DNA from: Mycobacterium sp. Root265
GTDB taxonomy: Bacteria; Actinomycetota; Actinomycetes; Mycobacteriales; Mycobacteriaceae
DNA length: 64,000 nucleotides
Direction of reading: 5' to 3'
Assembly: GCF_001428895.1 (NCBI RefSeq)
Contig: NZ_LMJA01000015.1
Location: forward strand, 1 to 64,000
Both the position numbers and the translations under genes were made by a program. The notes under the pieces were generated by a model that was not told the DNA's origin, did not search any database, and worked only from the letters and a program-made list of their open reading frames with translations. Positions 1 through 8,021 of the stretch are shown one piece after another. Within the stretch, counting starts at the first letter, position 1. The number at the start of each line of letters is the position of its first letter.

Positions 1-195
1 CACGGTGCCGCGCCGCGACAGCGGGACCAACGCCAGGGTGTCGCTGTCACAGGCCGGGTTGGGGCAGTTGTTCTCCCGCGGCGGGAACACATAGGTCGCG
101 CACGCGGTGCATTTGCCGCCGATCAGATGGGTGTCACCGTCGTCATCGGTGGCGAACCACCCTTCGAACGCGGGCTCTGTGGTTGCTGCTGGCAC
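1..195 (-). CDS. DUF35 Zn-ribbon/OB-fold protein, N-terminal part (3' end outside window)
   Basis: Reading leftwards from a GTG at 193-195 gives 65 residues with no stop before the window edge. Two cysteine pairs (CTAC near residues 29-32 and CPNPAC near 44-49) form the zinc ribbon typical of DUF35 proteins, which partner with lipid-transfer/thiolase-like proteins in acyl-CoA or steroid side-chain metabolism. In M. tuberculosis the gene in this place beside polA (Rv1628c) is of this type and is followed by a thiolase-like gene (Rv1627c), which would lie outside the window. A KstR-like box lies just upstream. The family call is from motif and synteny; the substrate is unknown. Confidence 0.8.
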   Translation of the reverse strand, partial: MPAATTEPAFEGWFATDDDGDTHLIGGKCTACATYVFPPRENNCPNPACDSDTLALVPLSRRGTV

Positions 196-227
196 GAGGG
201 TCAGACTACCCAGTTCGAGGGCAAAAC

Positions 228-241
228 TGAAACGTGTTGCA
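228..241. promoter_or_regulatory. KstR-type operator (TetR family, sterol catabolism)
   Basis: The 14-mer TGAAACGTGTTGCA fits the KstR consensus TnnAACnnGTTnnA at every fixed position. It lies 33 bp upstream of the DUF35 start on the minus strand, a sensible place for a repressor site. KstR governs cholesterol-degradation genes in mycobacteria, and as I recall the Rv1628c-Rv1627c pair belongs to that regulon. Binding is inferred. Confidence 0.65.
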
Positions 242-260
242 GTTTGACCGCGCGCCGCGG

Positions 261-932
261 TCAGTGAGCGTCGAGCAGGATGCGCAGCAGGTCGTCGGGA
301 TTGTCGCGCATCAGGTTGTGCTTGCCGTCGAGTTCGTGGGTCACCCAGGCCGGATCGTTGCGCACCCGGTCATAGGACGGCCGCAGCGGCGACTCACCGG
401 GCCAGTCCAGCGCGTAGACGAAGATGCGCTGACGGAATCTGCTCAGGTCGCCTTGCACGCGCAACGGTTGCAGCACGGTGGCCAACGGGTGCGCGGTGGC
501 GCGCTCGTCGAAGAACGGCATCGGCGGGACCCCGAACCCGGTGTCGTCGACCTCGACGTACCACTGGCGTTCCTCGTCGTTCACCAGATCCCAACAGGCC
601 TCGCCATCGTGGGGTACCACTGCGTCGAGGTAGACCAGCGAGTCCACCCGTTGTGGGATACGGTCGGCGACCCCGGTGATCACCATGCCGCCGTAGCTGT
701 GCCCGACCAGAACCAGATGGTCGTCACCGGCGGCATCGGCGTCGATCGCGGCCAGCACATCGGTGATGTGGGTGTCGAGGTTGACCCCACCGGGCAACAG
801 GTGGGCACGTTCGGCGACGCCGGTCAGTGTCAGTGCGAGAACGCGGTGCCCCTGGGCGCGCAGTGCGGCGGCGAGATCGTCGAAGCACCAAGCGCCGTGG
901 CACATTCCGGGAATCAGGACGTAGGTGGTCAT
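261..932 (-). CDS. alpha/beta hydrolase (methyl-esterase/EstC-like)
   Basis: A 223-residue single-domain alpha/beta hydrolase. The N-terminal strand and oxyanion loop read VLIPGMCHGAW. The nucleophile elbow GHSYGG places Ser79 as nucleophile, and GKH near residue 205 supplies the catalytic histidine. The HG-W oxyanion loop and the short length fit the plant methyl-esterase/hydroxynitrile-lyase-like group, often small-ester hydrolases. Its ATG overlaps the stop of the upstream FAD monooxygenase (TGATG), so the two are translationally coupled and probably act in sequence on one substrate. A longer reading frame upstream is only the shadow of the monooxygenase. Substrate unknown. Confidence 0.8.
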   Translation of the reverse strand: MTTYVLIPGMCHGAWCFDDLAAALRAQGHRVLALTLTGVAERAHLLPGGVNLDTHITDVLAAIDADAAGDDHLVLVGHSYGGMVITGVADRIPQRVDSLVYLDAVVPHDGEACWDLVNDEERQWYVEVDDTGFGVPPMPFFDERATAHPLATVLQPLRVQGDLSRFRQRIFVYALDWPGESPLRPSYDRVRNDPAWVTHELDGKHNLMRDNPDDLLRILLDAH

Positions 933-2071
933 CAGCGGTTGCTCCTTGCGGTGTCGTTGCGGTACTTGGTGGTGACACGGTCGAGATCTGCGGCGGTGCG
1001 GGCAGACGTACGGTGCATGTCGCGGTTGGCGGCCACCACCTCGGCGGTCTCGGCCCGGCGCTGGTCCTCGTAGCGGCGAAGCCCGGTCACTCCGCCGGTT
1101 GCGTACTCCTCGGCCAGTACCCGGGCATCGACGACAGCCTGCGAACCGCCGTTCGCGCCGACCGGGTACATCGGGTGCGCGGCGTCGCCGAGTAGGGTCA
1201 CCCGACCGGTTCCCCAGTGCGGCAGCGGGTCTCGATCCACCATCGGATAGCAGAAGATCTGTCCGGTCTGCTCGATCAGCGCGACCGGATCCAGCCAATC
1301 CAGGTTCCACTGCCCGACGTGAGAGCGGATCTCGGGAGCAGTGGCCGGCGCATTCCACCGGGCGTCGCCGTCGAGCACGCCCGCGGTGCCGGTCGGCACC
1401 TGCAGCACCCAATTCACCAGGCCATCGCCGATCGGATAGATCACCAGATCGACACCGCCGTCATCCTGCACGATCGCCATGGTGTGCCCGTCCAGGAATG
1501 GCGGCATCGGGGTGGCCCCGCGGTACATGGTGATCCCCGACCACATCAGTGGATCGGGTCCGGGATGCAGTGTGGCGCGCACCGTGGAGCCGATACCGTC
1601 GGCGCCGATCAGTGCCGCGCCGGTGAACGTGCCTGCGCCGACACGTACTTGCACGCCGTCGGCGTTCTGGTCGAAGCTGTCGACTCCTGCACCGGTACGT
1701 ACCGCGTGGCCGCCGATGCGGTCGAGGACGTTGTCCAGCAGCAGCATCTGCAGCCGGCCGCGGTGCACCGAGAGTTGCGGATGTGCATCCCCGGCCGCCA
1801 GTCCGCGCGGCTCGCGGAACAACAGCTCTCCGCCGGAGGTGTAGAAACAGATCGTGTCCGGCGCGACGGCGATATCGCGCAGCGCCGTACCCAGTCCCAG
1901 GGCGGTGAGCTCACGGACCGCGTGCGGCAGCAGGTTGATGCCGACACCGAGCGGGCGCAGCGACGCCGTGCGTTCCAGGTTCGCGGTCTCAATACCCCGC
2001 GCATGTAGCGCGAGCGCTGTGGTGAGGCCGCCGATACCTGCGCCGGCGATCAGAACGGTTGATGACTCCAT
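932..2071 (-). CDS. FAD-dependent monooxygenase (PHBH/UbiH-like)
   Basis: A 379-residue group A flavoprotein monooxygenase. The dinucleotide-binding fingerprint GAGIGG is at residues 10-15, the DG motif (GADGIG) lies mid-protein, and the second FAD motif GDAAHP starts at residue 295. Such enzymes hydroxylate aromatic or polyketide-like substrates using NAD(P)H and oxygen. I chose the ATG at 2069-2071, which places the Rossmann strand right at the N-terminus; in-frame ATGs at 2095 and 2113 are possible. It is divergent from a LysR gene and overlaps the hydrolase gene downstream, so the three look like a small regulated catabolic unit. Confidence 0.8.
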   Translation of the reverse strand: MESSTVLIAGAGIGGLTTALALHARGIETANLERTASLRPLGVGINLLPHAVRELTALGLGTALRDIAVAPDTICFYTSGGELLFREPRGLAAGDAHPQLSVHRGRLQMLLLDNVLDRIGGHAVRTGAGVDSFDQNADGVQVRVGAGTFTGAALIGADGIGSTVRATLHPGPDPLMWSGITMYRGATPMPPFLDGHTMAIVQDDGGVDLVIYPIGDGLVNWVLQVPTGTAGVLDGDARWNAPATAPEIRSHVGQWNLDWLDPVALIEQTGQIFCYPMVDRDPLPHWGTGRVTLLGDAAHPMYPVGANGGSQAVVDARVLAEEYATGGVTGLRRYEDQRRAETAEVVAANRDMHRTSARTAADLDRVTTKYRNDTARSNR

Positions 2072-2141
2072 TCCTCCACCGTGTTCGAACTGCATGAATA
2101 AGTCCAATATCATCTGTGTCTGAGATCTATAATCAACCCTT

Positions 2142-3047
2142 ATGGAGGTACGTCAGCTGGAGTATTTCGTCGCAGTCGTCGAAGAATGCAGTTTCACCAA
2201 GGCGGCGCAGCGGGAGCGGGTGGCGCAACCGGCGGTGAGTGCGCAGATCCGGCGCCTCGAGCGCCAGGTCGGGCAGTCCTTGCTGACGCGATCGAGTCGC
2301 GAGGTGCGGTTGACGCAGGCCGGTGCCGCGTTTCTGCCTCATGCCCGTGCCGCGCTCGCCGCCATTCGGGACGCACAACGTGCCGTCGACGAGGTCGCCG
2401 ATCTGGTCCGGGGTTCGGTCGCCATCGGCACGGTGACTCTGCACCCGGTCGATGTGGCCGGATTGATGGCCGATTTCCACGCCGACCACCCGTCCGTCGA
2501 GATCACCTTGGGCACAGACAATTCCGATGTCCTGCTGGACAAGCTCGCCGACGGCCGGCTTGATATCGCCATCGTGTCGATCGGCGCGGACGAAGAACCG
2601 GCTGATCTCGACGTGCACGTGATCACCGATGAGGCCATCGAGGCAGCCGTGGCGCTCGATCACCCGCTGGCGCGTCGTCGGTCACTTCCGCTGGACGTGC
2701 TGTGTACGCATCCGCTGATCTCACTCCCGGTGGGCACCGGACTGCGGACCCGCCTCGATACCGCCTGTGCGGCAATCGGTGTGACCCCGCGAATCGCCTT
2801 CGAGGCGACCAGCCCGCGCGAGCTCGCGGAGTTGGCCGGGCATGGTCTGGGGGTCGCGATCCTGCCCACGTCGATGGCACGCAACGATCCGAAACTGCAC
2901 GTCCTGCGTCTGGTGCCGGCGCTGCGCGGGCGGCTGGTGTGGGCCTGGCGGCGGGATATCACCAGCCCGGCCGCTCGGCTGCTGCGCGAGCGGGCGACCG
3001 CGCGGCTCCCGGGTCAGACGGCCGGCGGGACCGTCACCCTGACGTAA
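2142..3047 (+). CDS. LysR-family transcriptional regulator
   Basis: A 301-residue protein with the standard LysR layout: an N-terminal winged helix-turn-helix (residues about 1-60, with SFTKAAQRERVAQPAVSAQI as recognition region) and a C-terminal co-inducer-binding domain. The family usually controls the divergent neighbour, here the FAD monooxygenase/hydrolase pair, and the roughly 70-bp gap between the genes is AT-rich. The 3' end overlaps the convergent secreted-protein gene by 34 bp. The inducer is not evident. Confidence 0.9.
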   Translation: MEVRQLEYFVAVVEECSFTKAAQRERVAQPAVSAQIRRLERQVGQSLLTRSSREVRLTQAGAAFLPHARAALAAIRDAQRAVDEVADLVRGSVAIGTVTLHPVDVAGLMADFHADHPSVEITLGTDNSDVLLDKLADGRLDIAIVSIGADEEPADLDVHVITDEAIEAAVALDHPLARRRSLPLDVLCTHPLISLPVGTGLRTRLDTACAAIGVTPRIAFEATSPRELAELAGHGLGVAILPTSMARNDPKLHVLRLVPALRGRLVWAWRRDITSPAARLLRERATARLPGQTAGGTVTLT

Positions 3048-3799
3048 TGCTGGGCGCGGGCGTAGCCGTACGCGTCGTACTTCGGGTACTGGAACCTGTT
3101 CTGCGGCACCAAATAGTTCATCAACTGCAGCAGCGGGTCGAAGAGCTTGGCGGTGAACTCGTTGAGCCCGTGCAGATGCGTGCCGACGTTGGCTTCCGTG
3201 GCGTGGATGTAGAAGGTGACCGTGCCGCCGCCGGCGGCCAGTTCGGCGTCGGGAATGTAGGTGTAGTTGCCGGCCGCGTCGACGCTGGCGGTACCGCGCG
3301 CCGGCGCGGTGCCGATCGAGTACGTCAACGGATCGTCGTCGACATCGGCCCCGATCACCTGCCCGGTGAAGCTGCCGTCGCTGTTGCGGATCGGACCGGA
3401 TGACCCGGCGATCGTCGGGGCCGTGTTGATGAACGACTTCCGGAAGGCCTTCTCCAGCGCGGCGAACGGGTTGAAGCCTGCGGAGGCGGTGGTGCTCGCT
3501 TGCGCGGCCGTCAGGCTTCGTGCCGACGGGGTCAGATCGGTCGTGTCCGGCTTCGGTGATGAGGTGCCGTGGGTCCGGGCCGTGGCCACGGTGCGCGGGG
3601 CGGTGCGTCGGGCGGTCGGTCCGGCCGCGTTACCCGTGGACTGCGACGAACTCTTCGTCCCGCCCGCGTCGCCGGTGTCGGCGTTTGCCACCGCGGTGCC
3701 GGTGGTCAGCGCGGCGCCGATGCCCAGCGCGACGGCACCGGTGCCCAGCCAGACCGTCACCGCGGGCGCAGGTGTCTTGGCACGATGCTGTCCGGGCAT
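3014..3799 (-). CDS. secreted cadherin-like (Ig-type) domain protein
   Basis: A 261-residue predicted exported protein. Residues 1-40 form a signal peptide with a basic start, a hydrophobic run and a cleavage-like ANA-D junction. Residues 41-110 are a Ser/Thr/Ala-rich linker. Residues about 125-203 look like one bacterial cadherin/VCBS-type beta-sandwich (DVDDDPLTYS, then GNYTYIP), which usually binds calcium or mediates surface contacts. The ATG at 3797-3799 follows a purine-rich site (AAAGGGGAA). The open frame continues upstream but lacks a plausible signal there. It is divergent from polA and overlaps the LysR gene by 34 bp. Function unknown. Confidence 0.75.
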   Translation of the reverse strand: MPGQHRAKTPAPAVTVWLGTGAVALGIGAALTTGTAVANADTGDAGGTKSSSQSTGNAAGPTARRTAPRTVATARTHGTSSPKPDTTDLTPSARSLTAAQASTTASAGFNPFAALEKAFRKSFINTAPTIAGSSGPIRNSDGSFTGQVIGADVDDDPLTYSIGTAPARGTASVDAAGNYTYIPDAELAAGGGTVTFYIHATEANVGTHLHGLNEFTAKLFDPLLQLMNYLVPQNRFQYPKYDAYGYARAQHYVRVTVPPAV

Positions 3800-3971
3800 G
3801 GAGGTTCCCCTTTGTCTGGACCATACGACTGAATTGTCGCCAGTGATAGTTAGCATGCGAAAGCCAGGCTTGCGCTGCTCCGCGCGCGAAATCTCGCCGA
3901 AGCAGCGGATATCCGTACGATCGGCCGACAGCGTGGCCCACCTGTCGGGGTGGGTGCCTAGAGTTGGGTGC

Positions 3972-6701
3972 GTGAGCCCCGCCAAGACTGCCGCCGCGGC
4001 ACCCGAGAAGAAGCCCGGCACTGACGAGAAACCCACGTTGATGCTGCTGGACGGCAACTCGCTGGCCTTCCGCGCGTTCTACGCGCTGCCCGCCGAGAAC
4101 TTCAAGACCCAGGGCGGGCTGACCACCAACGCCGTGTACGGCTTCACCGCCATGCTGATCAACCTGCTGCGCGATGAGCAGCCCAGCCACATTGCCGCCG
4201 CCTTCGACGTCTCGCGGCAGACCTTCCGCAAGGAGAAGTACCCCGAGTACAAGGAAGGCCGGTCCGCGACGCCGGACGAGTTCCGCGGCCAGATCGACAT
4301 CACCAAAGAGGTGCTGGTTGCGCTGGGCATCACCGTGCTCGCCGAGGACGGTTTCGAGGCCGACGACATCATCGCCACGTTGGCGACCCAGGCCGAGGAC
4401 GCCGGCTACCGCGTGCTCGTGGTGACCGGTGACCGGGATTCGCTGCAGTTGGTCAGCGATGACGTCACCGTGCTGTATCCCGTCAAGGGGGTCAGCGAGC
4501 TGACCCGCTTCACCCCGGAGGCCGTGCAGGCCAAGTATGGCCTCACGCCGGAGCAGTACCCGGATTTCGCGGCCCTGCGGGGGGACCCCAGTGACAACCT
4601 GCCGGGCATCCCGGGGGTGGGGGAGAAGACCGCCACCAAGTGGATCGTCGAGCACGGCTCGCTGCAGGCGCTGGTCGACAATGTCGACACCGTCAAGGGC
4701 AAGGTCGGAGATGCCTTGCGCGCCAACCTGTCCTCGGTGGTGCTCAACCGCGAACTCACCGAGTTGGTGAAGAACGTGCCGCTGCCGCAGACGCCCGACA
4801 CGCTGCGCATGCTGCCCTGGGATCGCGACCACATCCACCGGCTGTTCGACGACCTCGAGTTCCGGGTGCTGCGCGACCGGCTGTTCGACACCCTCGCCTC
4901 GGCCGACCCCGAGGTGGATCAGGGTTTCGATGTGCGCGGCGGTGCACTGCAACCCGGTGAACTCGCGGCCTGGCTGTCCGAACACAGCCTGGGCAACCGG
5001 TTCGGCATCGCGGTCGTCGGTACCCACCTGGCCTTCGACGGCGACGCGACGGCACTGGCCATCGTCGCCAACGACGGTGACGGCCGCTATATCGACACCA
5101 CCACCCTGCACCCCGATGACGAGGCTGCGCTGGCGTCCTGGCTGGCCGATCCCGGCCCGCCCAAGGCGCTGCATGAGGCCAAGCTGGCCATGCATGATCT
5201 GGAGGGCCGCGGCTGGAAGCTGGCCGGCGTCACCTCCGACACTGCGCTGGCGGCGTACCTGGTGCGGCCGGGGCAGCGCAGCTTCGCCCTCGACGACCTG
5301 TCCCTGCGGTACCTCAAGCGTGAACTGCGAGCGGACAATCCCGAGCAGCAACAGCTTTCACTGCTGGATGACAACGACGGGGTCGATGAACAGGCCGTGC
5401 AGGCGGTGCTGCTGCGGGCCGGCGCGGTGATGGACCTCGCCGACGCGCTGGATGAGGAACTGGCCCGCATCGACTCCTCCTCGCTGCTCGGCCGGATGGA
5501 ACTTCCGGTGCAGCGGGTGCTCGCCGAACTCGAAAGCACCGGTATCGCGGTCGATGTGGCGTTCCTGCAGGAGCTGCAGAGCGAATTCGGGGATCTGATC
5601 CGCGACGCCGCCGAGGCCGCGTACGGCGTCATCGGCAAGCAGATCAACCTCGGCTCGCCCAAGCAGCTGCAGGTGGTGCTCTTCGACGAGTTGGAGATGC
5701 CGAAGACCAAGAAGACCAAGACCGGCTACACCACCGATGCCGATGCGCTGCAAGGTCTTTTCGACAAGACCGGGCACCCGTTCCTGCAGCACATGCTGGC
5801 CCACCGCGATGCCACTCGCCTGAAGGTCACCGTCGACGGCCTGCTGAACTCGGTGGCCTCCGATGGCCGTATCCATACCACCTTCAATCAGACCATCGCC
5901 GCGACCGGGCGACTCTCGTCGACCGAGCCCAACCTGCAGAACATCCCGATCCGCACCGAGGCCGGCCGCCGCATCCGCGACGGATTTGTGGTCGGCGCGG
6001 GTTACGCAGAACTGATGACGGCGGACTACAGCCAGATCGAGATGCGCATCATGGCGCACCTGTCCCGCGACGAGGGCCTGATCGAGGCCTTCAACACCGG
6101 TGAGGATCTGCACTCGTTCGTGGCGTCGCGGGCGTTCGACGTGCCCATCGACGAGGTCAACGCCGAACTGCGCCGCCGGGTCAAGGCGATGTCCTACGGC
6201 CTGGCCTACGGTCTGAGCGCCTACGGTCTGTCGGCTCAGCTGAAGATCAGCACCGAAGAGGCCAAGAACCAGATGGAGCAGTACTTCGACCGTTTCGGCG
6301 GAATCCGTGACTACCTGCGTGATGTCGTGGACCAGGCCCGCAAAGACGGTTACACCTCAACGGTTCTCGGTCGCCGGCGCTATCTGCCCGAGCTGGACAG
6401 CAGCAACCGTAACGTCCGTGAGGCCGCCGAGCGCGCCGCCCTCAATGCCCCCATCCAGGGCAGTGCCGCCGACATCATCAAGGTCGCGATGATCAACGTC
6501 GACGACGCGATCAAAGCCGCCGGCCTGAGATCGCGGATGCTGCTGCAGGTGCATGATGAACTGCTGTTCGAGGTGGCCGAGGGGGAGCGCGACACCCTCG
6601 AGGCGTTGGTGCGCGAGCACATGGGCAATGCCTACCCGCTCGACGTGCCGTTGGAGGTGTCGGTCGGGTACGGGCGCAGCTGGGACGCCGCGGCGCACTA
6701 G
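3972..6701 (+). CDS. polA: DNA polymerase I
   Basis: A 909-residue family A DNA polymerase for gap filling and Okazaki-fragment processing. The N-terminal third is the 5'-3' exonuclease (LMLLDGNSLAFRAFYALP, later GVGEKTA). The middle is the degenerate 3'-5' exonuclease-like domain usual in mycobacteria. The C-terminal polymerase holds ATGRLSSTEPNLQNIP, motif A (Asp685 in DYSQIEMR), motif B (RRVKAMSYGLAYG) and motif C (His861-Asp862 in VHDELLFE). I start it at the GTG at 3972 because the protein then begins VSPAKTA, as in mycobacterial homologues; the frame is open further upstream without homology. It opens the block shared with M. tuberculosis Rv1629 onwards. Confidence 0.97.
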   Translation: MSPAKTAAAAPEKKPGTDEKPTLMLLDGNSLAFRAFYALPAENFKTQGGLTTNAVYGFTAMLINLLRDEQPSHIAAAFDVSRQTFRKEKYPEYKEGRSATPDEFRGQIDITKEVLVALGITVLAEDGFEADDIIATLATQAEDAGYRVLVVTGDRDSLQLVSDDVTVLYPVKGVSELTRFTPEAVQAKYGLTPEQYPDFAALRGDPSDNLPGIPGVGEKTATKWIVEHGSLQALVDNVDTVKGKVGDALRANLSSVVLNRELTELVKNVPLPQTPDTLRMLPWDRDHIHRLFDDLEFRVLRDRLFDTLASADPEVDQGFDVRGGALQPGELAAWLSEHSLGNRFGIAVVGTHLAFDGDATALAIVANDGDGRYIDTTTLHPDDEAALASWLADPGPPKALHEAKLAMHDLEGRGWKLAGVTSDTALAAYLVRPGQRSFALDDLSLRYLKRELRADNPEQQQLSLLDDNDGVDEQAVQAVLLRAGAVMDLADALDEELARIDSSSLLGRMELPVQRVLAELESTGIAVDVAFLQELQSEFGDLIRDAAEAAYGVIGKQINLGSPKQLQVVLFDELEMPKTKKTKTGYTTDADALQGLFDKTGHPFLQHMLAHRDATRLKVTVDGLLNSVASDGRIHTTFNQTIAATGRLSSTEPNLQNIPIRTEAGRRIRDGFVVGAGYAELMTADYSQIEMRIMAHLSRDEGLIEAFNTGEDLHSFVASRAFDVPIDEVNAELRRRVKAMSYGLAYGLSAYGLSAQLKISTEEAKNQMEQYFDRFGGIRDYLRDVVDQARKDGYTSTVLGRRRYLPELDSSNRNVREAAERAALNAPIQGSAADIIKVAMINVDDAIKAAGLRSRMLLQVHDELLFEVAEGERDTLEALVREHMGNAYPLDVPLEVSVGYGRSWDAAAH

Positions 6702-6732
6702 CGACGCGGATGATCCCGGACGCACTGACCTC

Positions 6733-7950
6733 ATGACCGAAACCAGCGATCAGCAGATCCGGTTTCTGGCTCGGCTGGGTGCCGCCATGTGCGCGGCCAA
6801 CTATCCGGTGACCCTGGTGCGGCAGATGCTGGACCGGACGGCAGCGCATTACGGCGTCCGGAACGACGGCATCGCCCTGCCGAACCACGTGCAGGTGGTG
6901 GGACCCGCCACCGCCGACGGCACCGTGGTGCGCGGCGCCCGCGTCGACGCCGACCTGCGGTTCGACCAGATCTTCCCGCTTGCGCGGCTGGTGTCCGCCG
7001 CGATGGCCGGGCGGATATCGGCGCAGGACGGCGAAAGCAGCCTGGATGACATCCAAGGCGCCGCCCGCCGCTACCCGGCCTGGGTGACGGTCATCGGCTA
7101 CGGAATCCAAAGTGCCGGACTGTCACTGGTGCTGGAGCCGACCCTGTTGAACGTGCTGGCGGCGCTGTTGCTGGGCGCGATGGTCGGCGGATTCCTGGTA
7201 GCGAGCCAGCGCGTACCGGCGCTCGCCCAGTTGGTGCCCGCGATCAGCGCCTTCGCGGTCGCCTCGATCTGCATCGTGGCGGCATTGAGGCTGGACCTCG
7301 ATCACGTCGGGCTGCGTGCGCTGATACCGCCGTTGGCCGTCTTCCTGCCGGGCGCGGCGATCACGCTGGCCGTCATCGAATTGACCTCACGCGACGTGAT
7401 CGCCGGGACCAGCCGCCTGATCGCGGGGTTCGTGCAGATCATCCAGTTGGCATTCGGGATCCTGATCGCGTCCCAGCTGCTCGGCCTCAGCGAGGATCAG
7501 CTCAGCTCGGAGGCGGTCAATCGCATCGGGCCGTGGGCACCCTGGTTGGGCGTTGCGGTGTACGCCGTCGGAGTGATGCTCTTCCTGGCGCCGCCGGTGT
7601 CGTTTCTGCCGTGGCTGGTGCTGATCACCTTCACCGCGTACACGGCGCAGTATCTGGGCGACCTGGTGCTGGGCAGCTATGCCAGCGGTTTCTGTGGCGG
7701 GTTGGCACTGACGCTGGTGGCGCTGGCTGCGTCGCGCATGCGCACCGCCCCGCCTGCGATCACCATGATCCTGCCGGGGTTCTGGCTACTGGTCCCGGGA
7801 TCGATGGGGTTGATCGGTGTCACCGAATTGTTCGGGGCAGACGGTGATTCGGCGTTGCCGGCGACCTTGATCTCGATGATCTCGGTCGCGTTCGGGCTGC
7901 AGGCAGGCCTGGTGCTCTGGCAGGTGATCAGACGGAGGCCCGCCCGGTGA
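6733..7950 (+). CDS. threonine/serine exporter family protein (ThrE-like)
   Basis: A 405-residue integral membrane protein. The N-terminal soluble part (residues about 1-115, including NYPVTLVRQMLDR) matches the DUF1212-type domain of ThrE, and the rest is about ten hydrophobic segments. Corynebacterial ThrE exports threonine and serine; this protein is somewhat shorter. It starts 32 bp after polA on the same strand. In M. tuberculosis polA is followed directly by rpsA, so this gene and the PrsW-like gene are extra here. Transport substrate is inferred from family only. Confidence 0.8.
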   Translation: MTETSDQQIRFLARLGAAMCAANYPVTLVRQMLDRTAAHYGVRNDGIALPNHVQVVGPATADGTVVRGARVDADLRFDQIFPLARLVSAAMAGRISAQDGESSLDDIQGAARRYPAWVTVIGYGIQSAGLSLVLEPTLLNVLAALLLGAMVGGFLVASQRVPALAQLVPAISAFAVASICIVAALRLDLDHVGLRALIPPLAVFLPGAAITLAVIELTSRDVIAGTSRLIAGFVQIIQLAFGILIASQLLGLSEDQLSSEAVNRIGPWAPWLGVAVYAVGVMLFLAPPVSFLPWLVLITFTAYTAQYLGDLVLGSYASGFCGGLALTLVALAASRMRTAPPAITMILPGFWLLVPGSMGLIGVTELFGADGDSALPATLISMISVAFGLQAGLVLWQVIRRRPAR

Positions 7951-8021
7951 CCGCCGAGCATCTGGGCCAGATCGCCGATGCCGTGGTCCTGCTGGCCGAC
8001 GGTCAGCCCGGGATCCGGTAA
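7947..8021 (+). CDS. 24-codon ORF overlapping the exporter stop (doubtful)
   Basis: A GTG overlaps the ThrE stop codon (GTGA) and opens a 24-residue frame beginning VTAEHLGQIADAVVLLADG and ending at TAA 8019-8021. The overlap geometry is exactly that of coupled genes, but the product is tiny and ends inside the 3' end of the convergent PrsW-like gene. It may be a real micropeptide, the stub of a lost downstream gene, or chance. Confidence 0.25.
   Translation: MTAEHLGQIADAVVLLADGQPGIR

Noticed and set aside
261-1412. Longer reading of the hydrolase frame (383 codons)
   Set aside because: The extra N-terminal part is Arg-rich shadow of the monooxygenase gene; MTTYVLIPG at 932 is the natural start.
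3267-3971. In-frame upstream extension of polA
   Set aside because: It runs antisense through the secreted-protein gene and has no polymerase homology; the mycobacterial N-terminus begins at GTG 3972.
3630-5351. 573-codon minus-strand frame across the polA 5' half
   Set aside because: Antisense shadow of polA; it would also overlap the secreted-protein start, and the protein has no family features.
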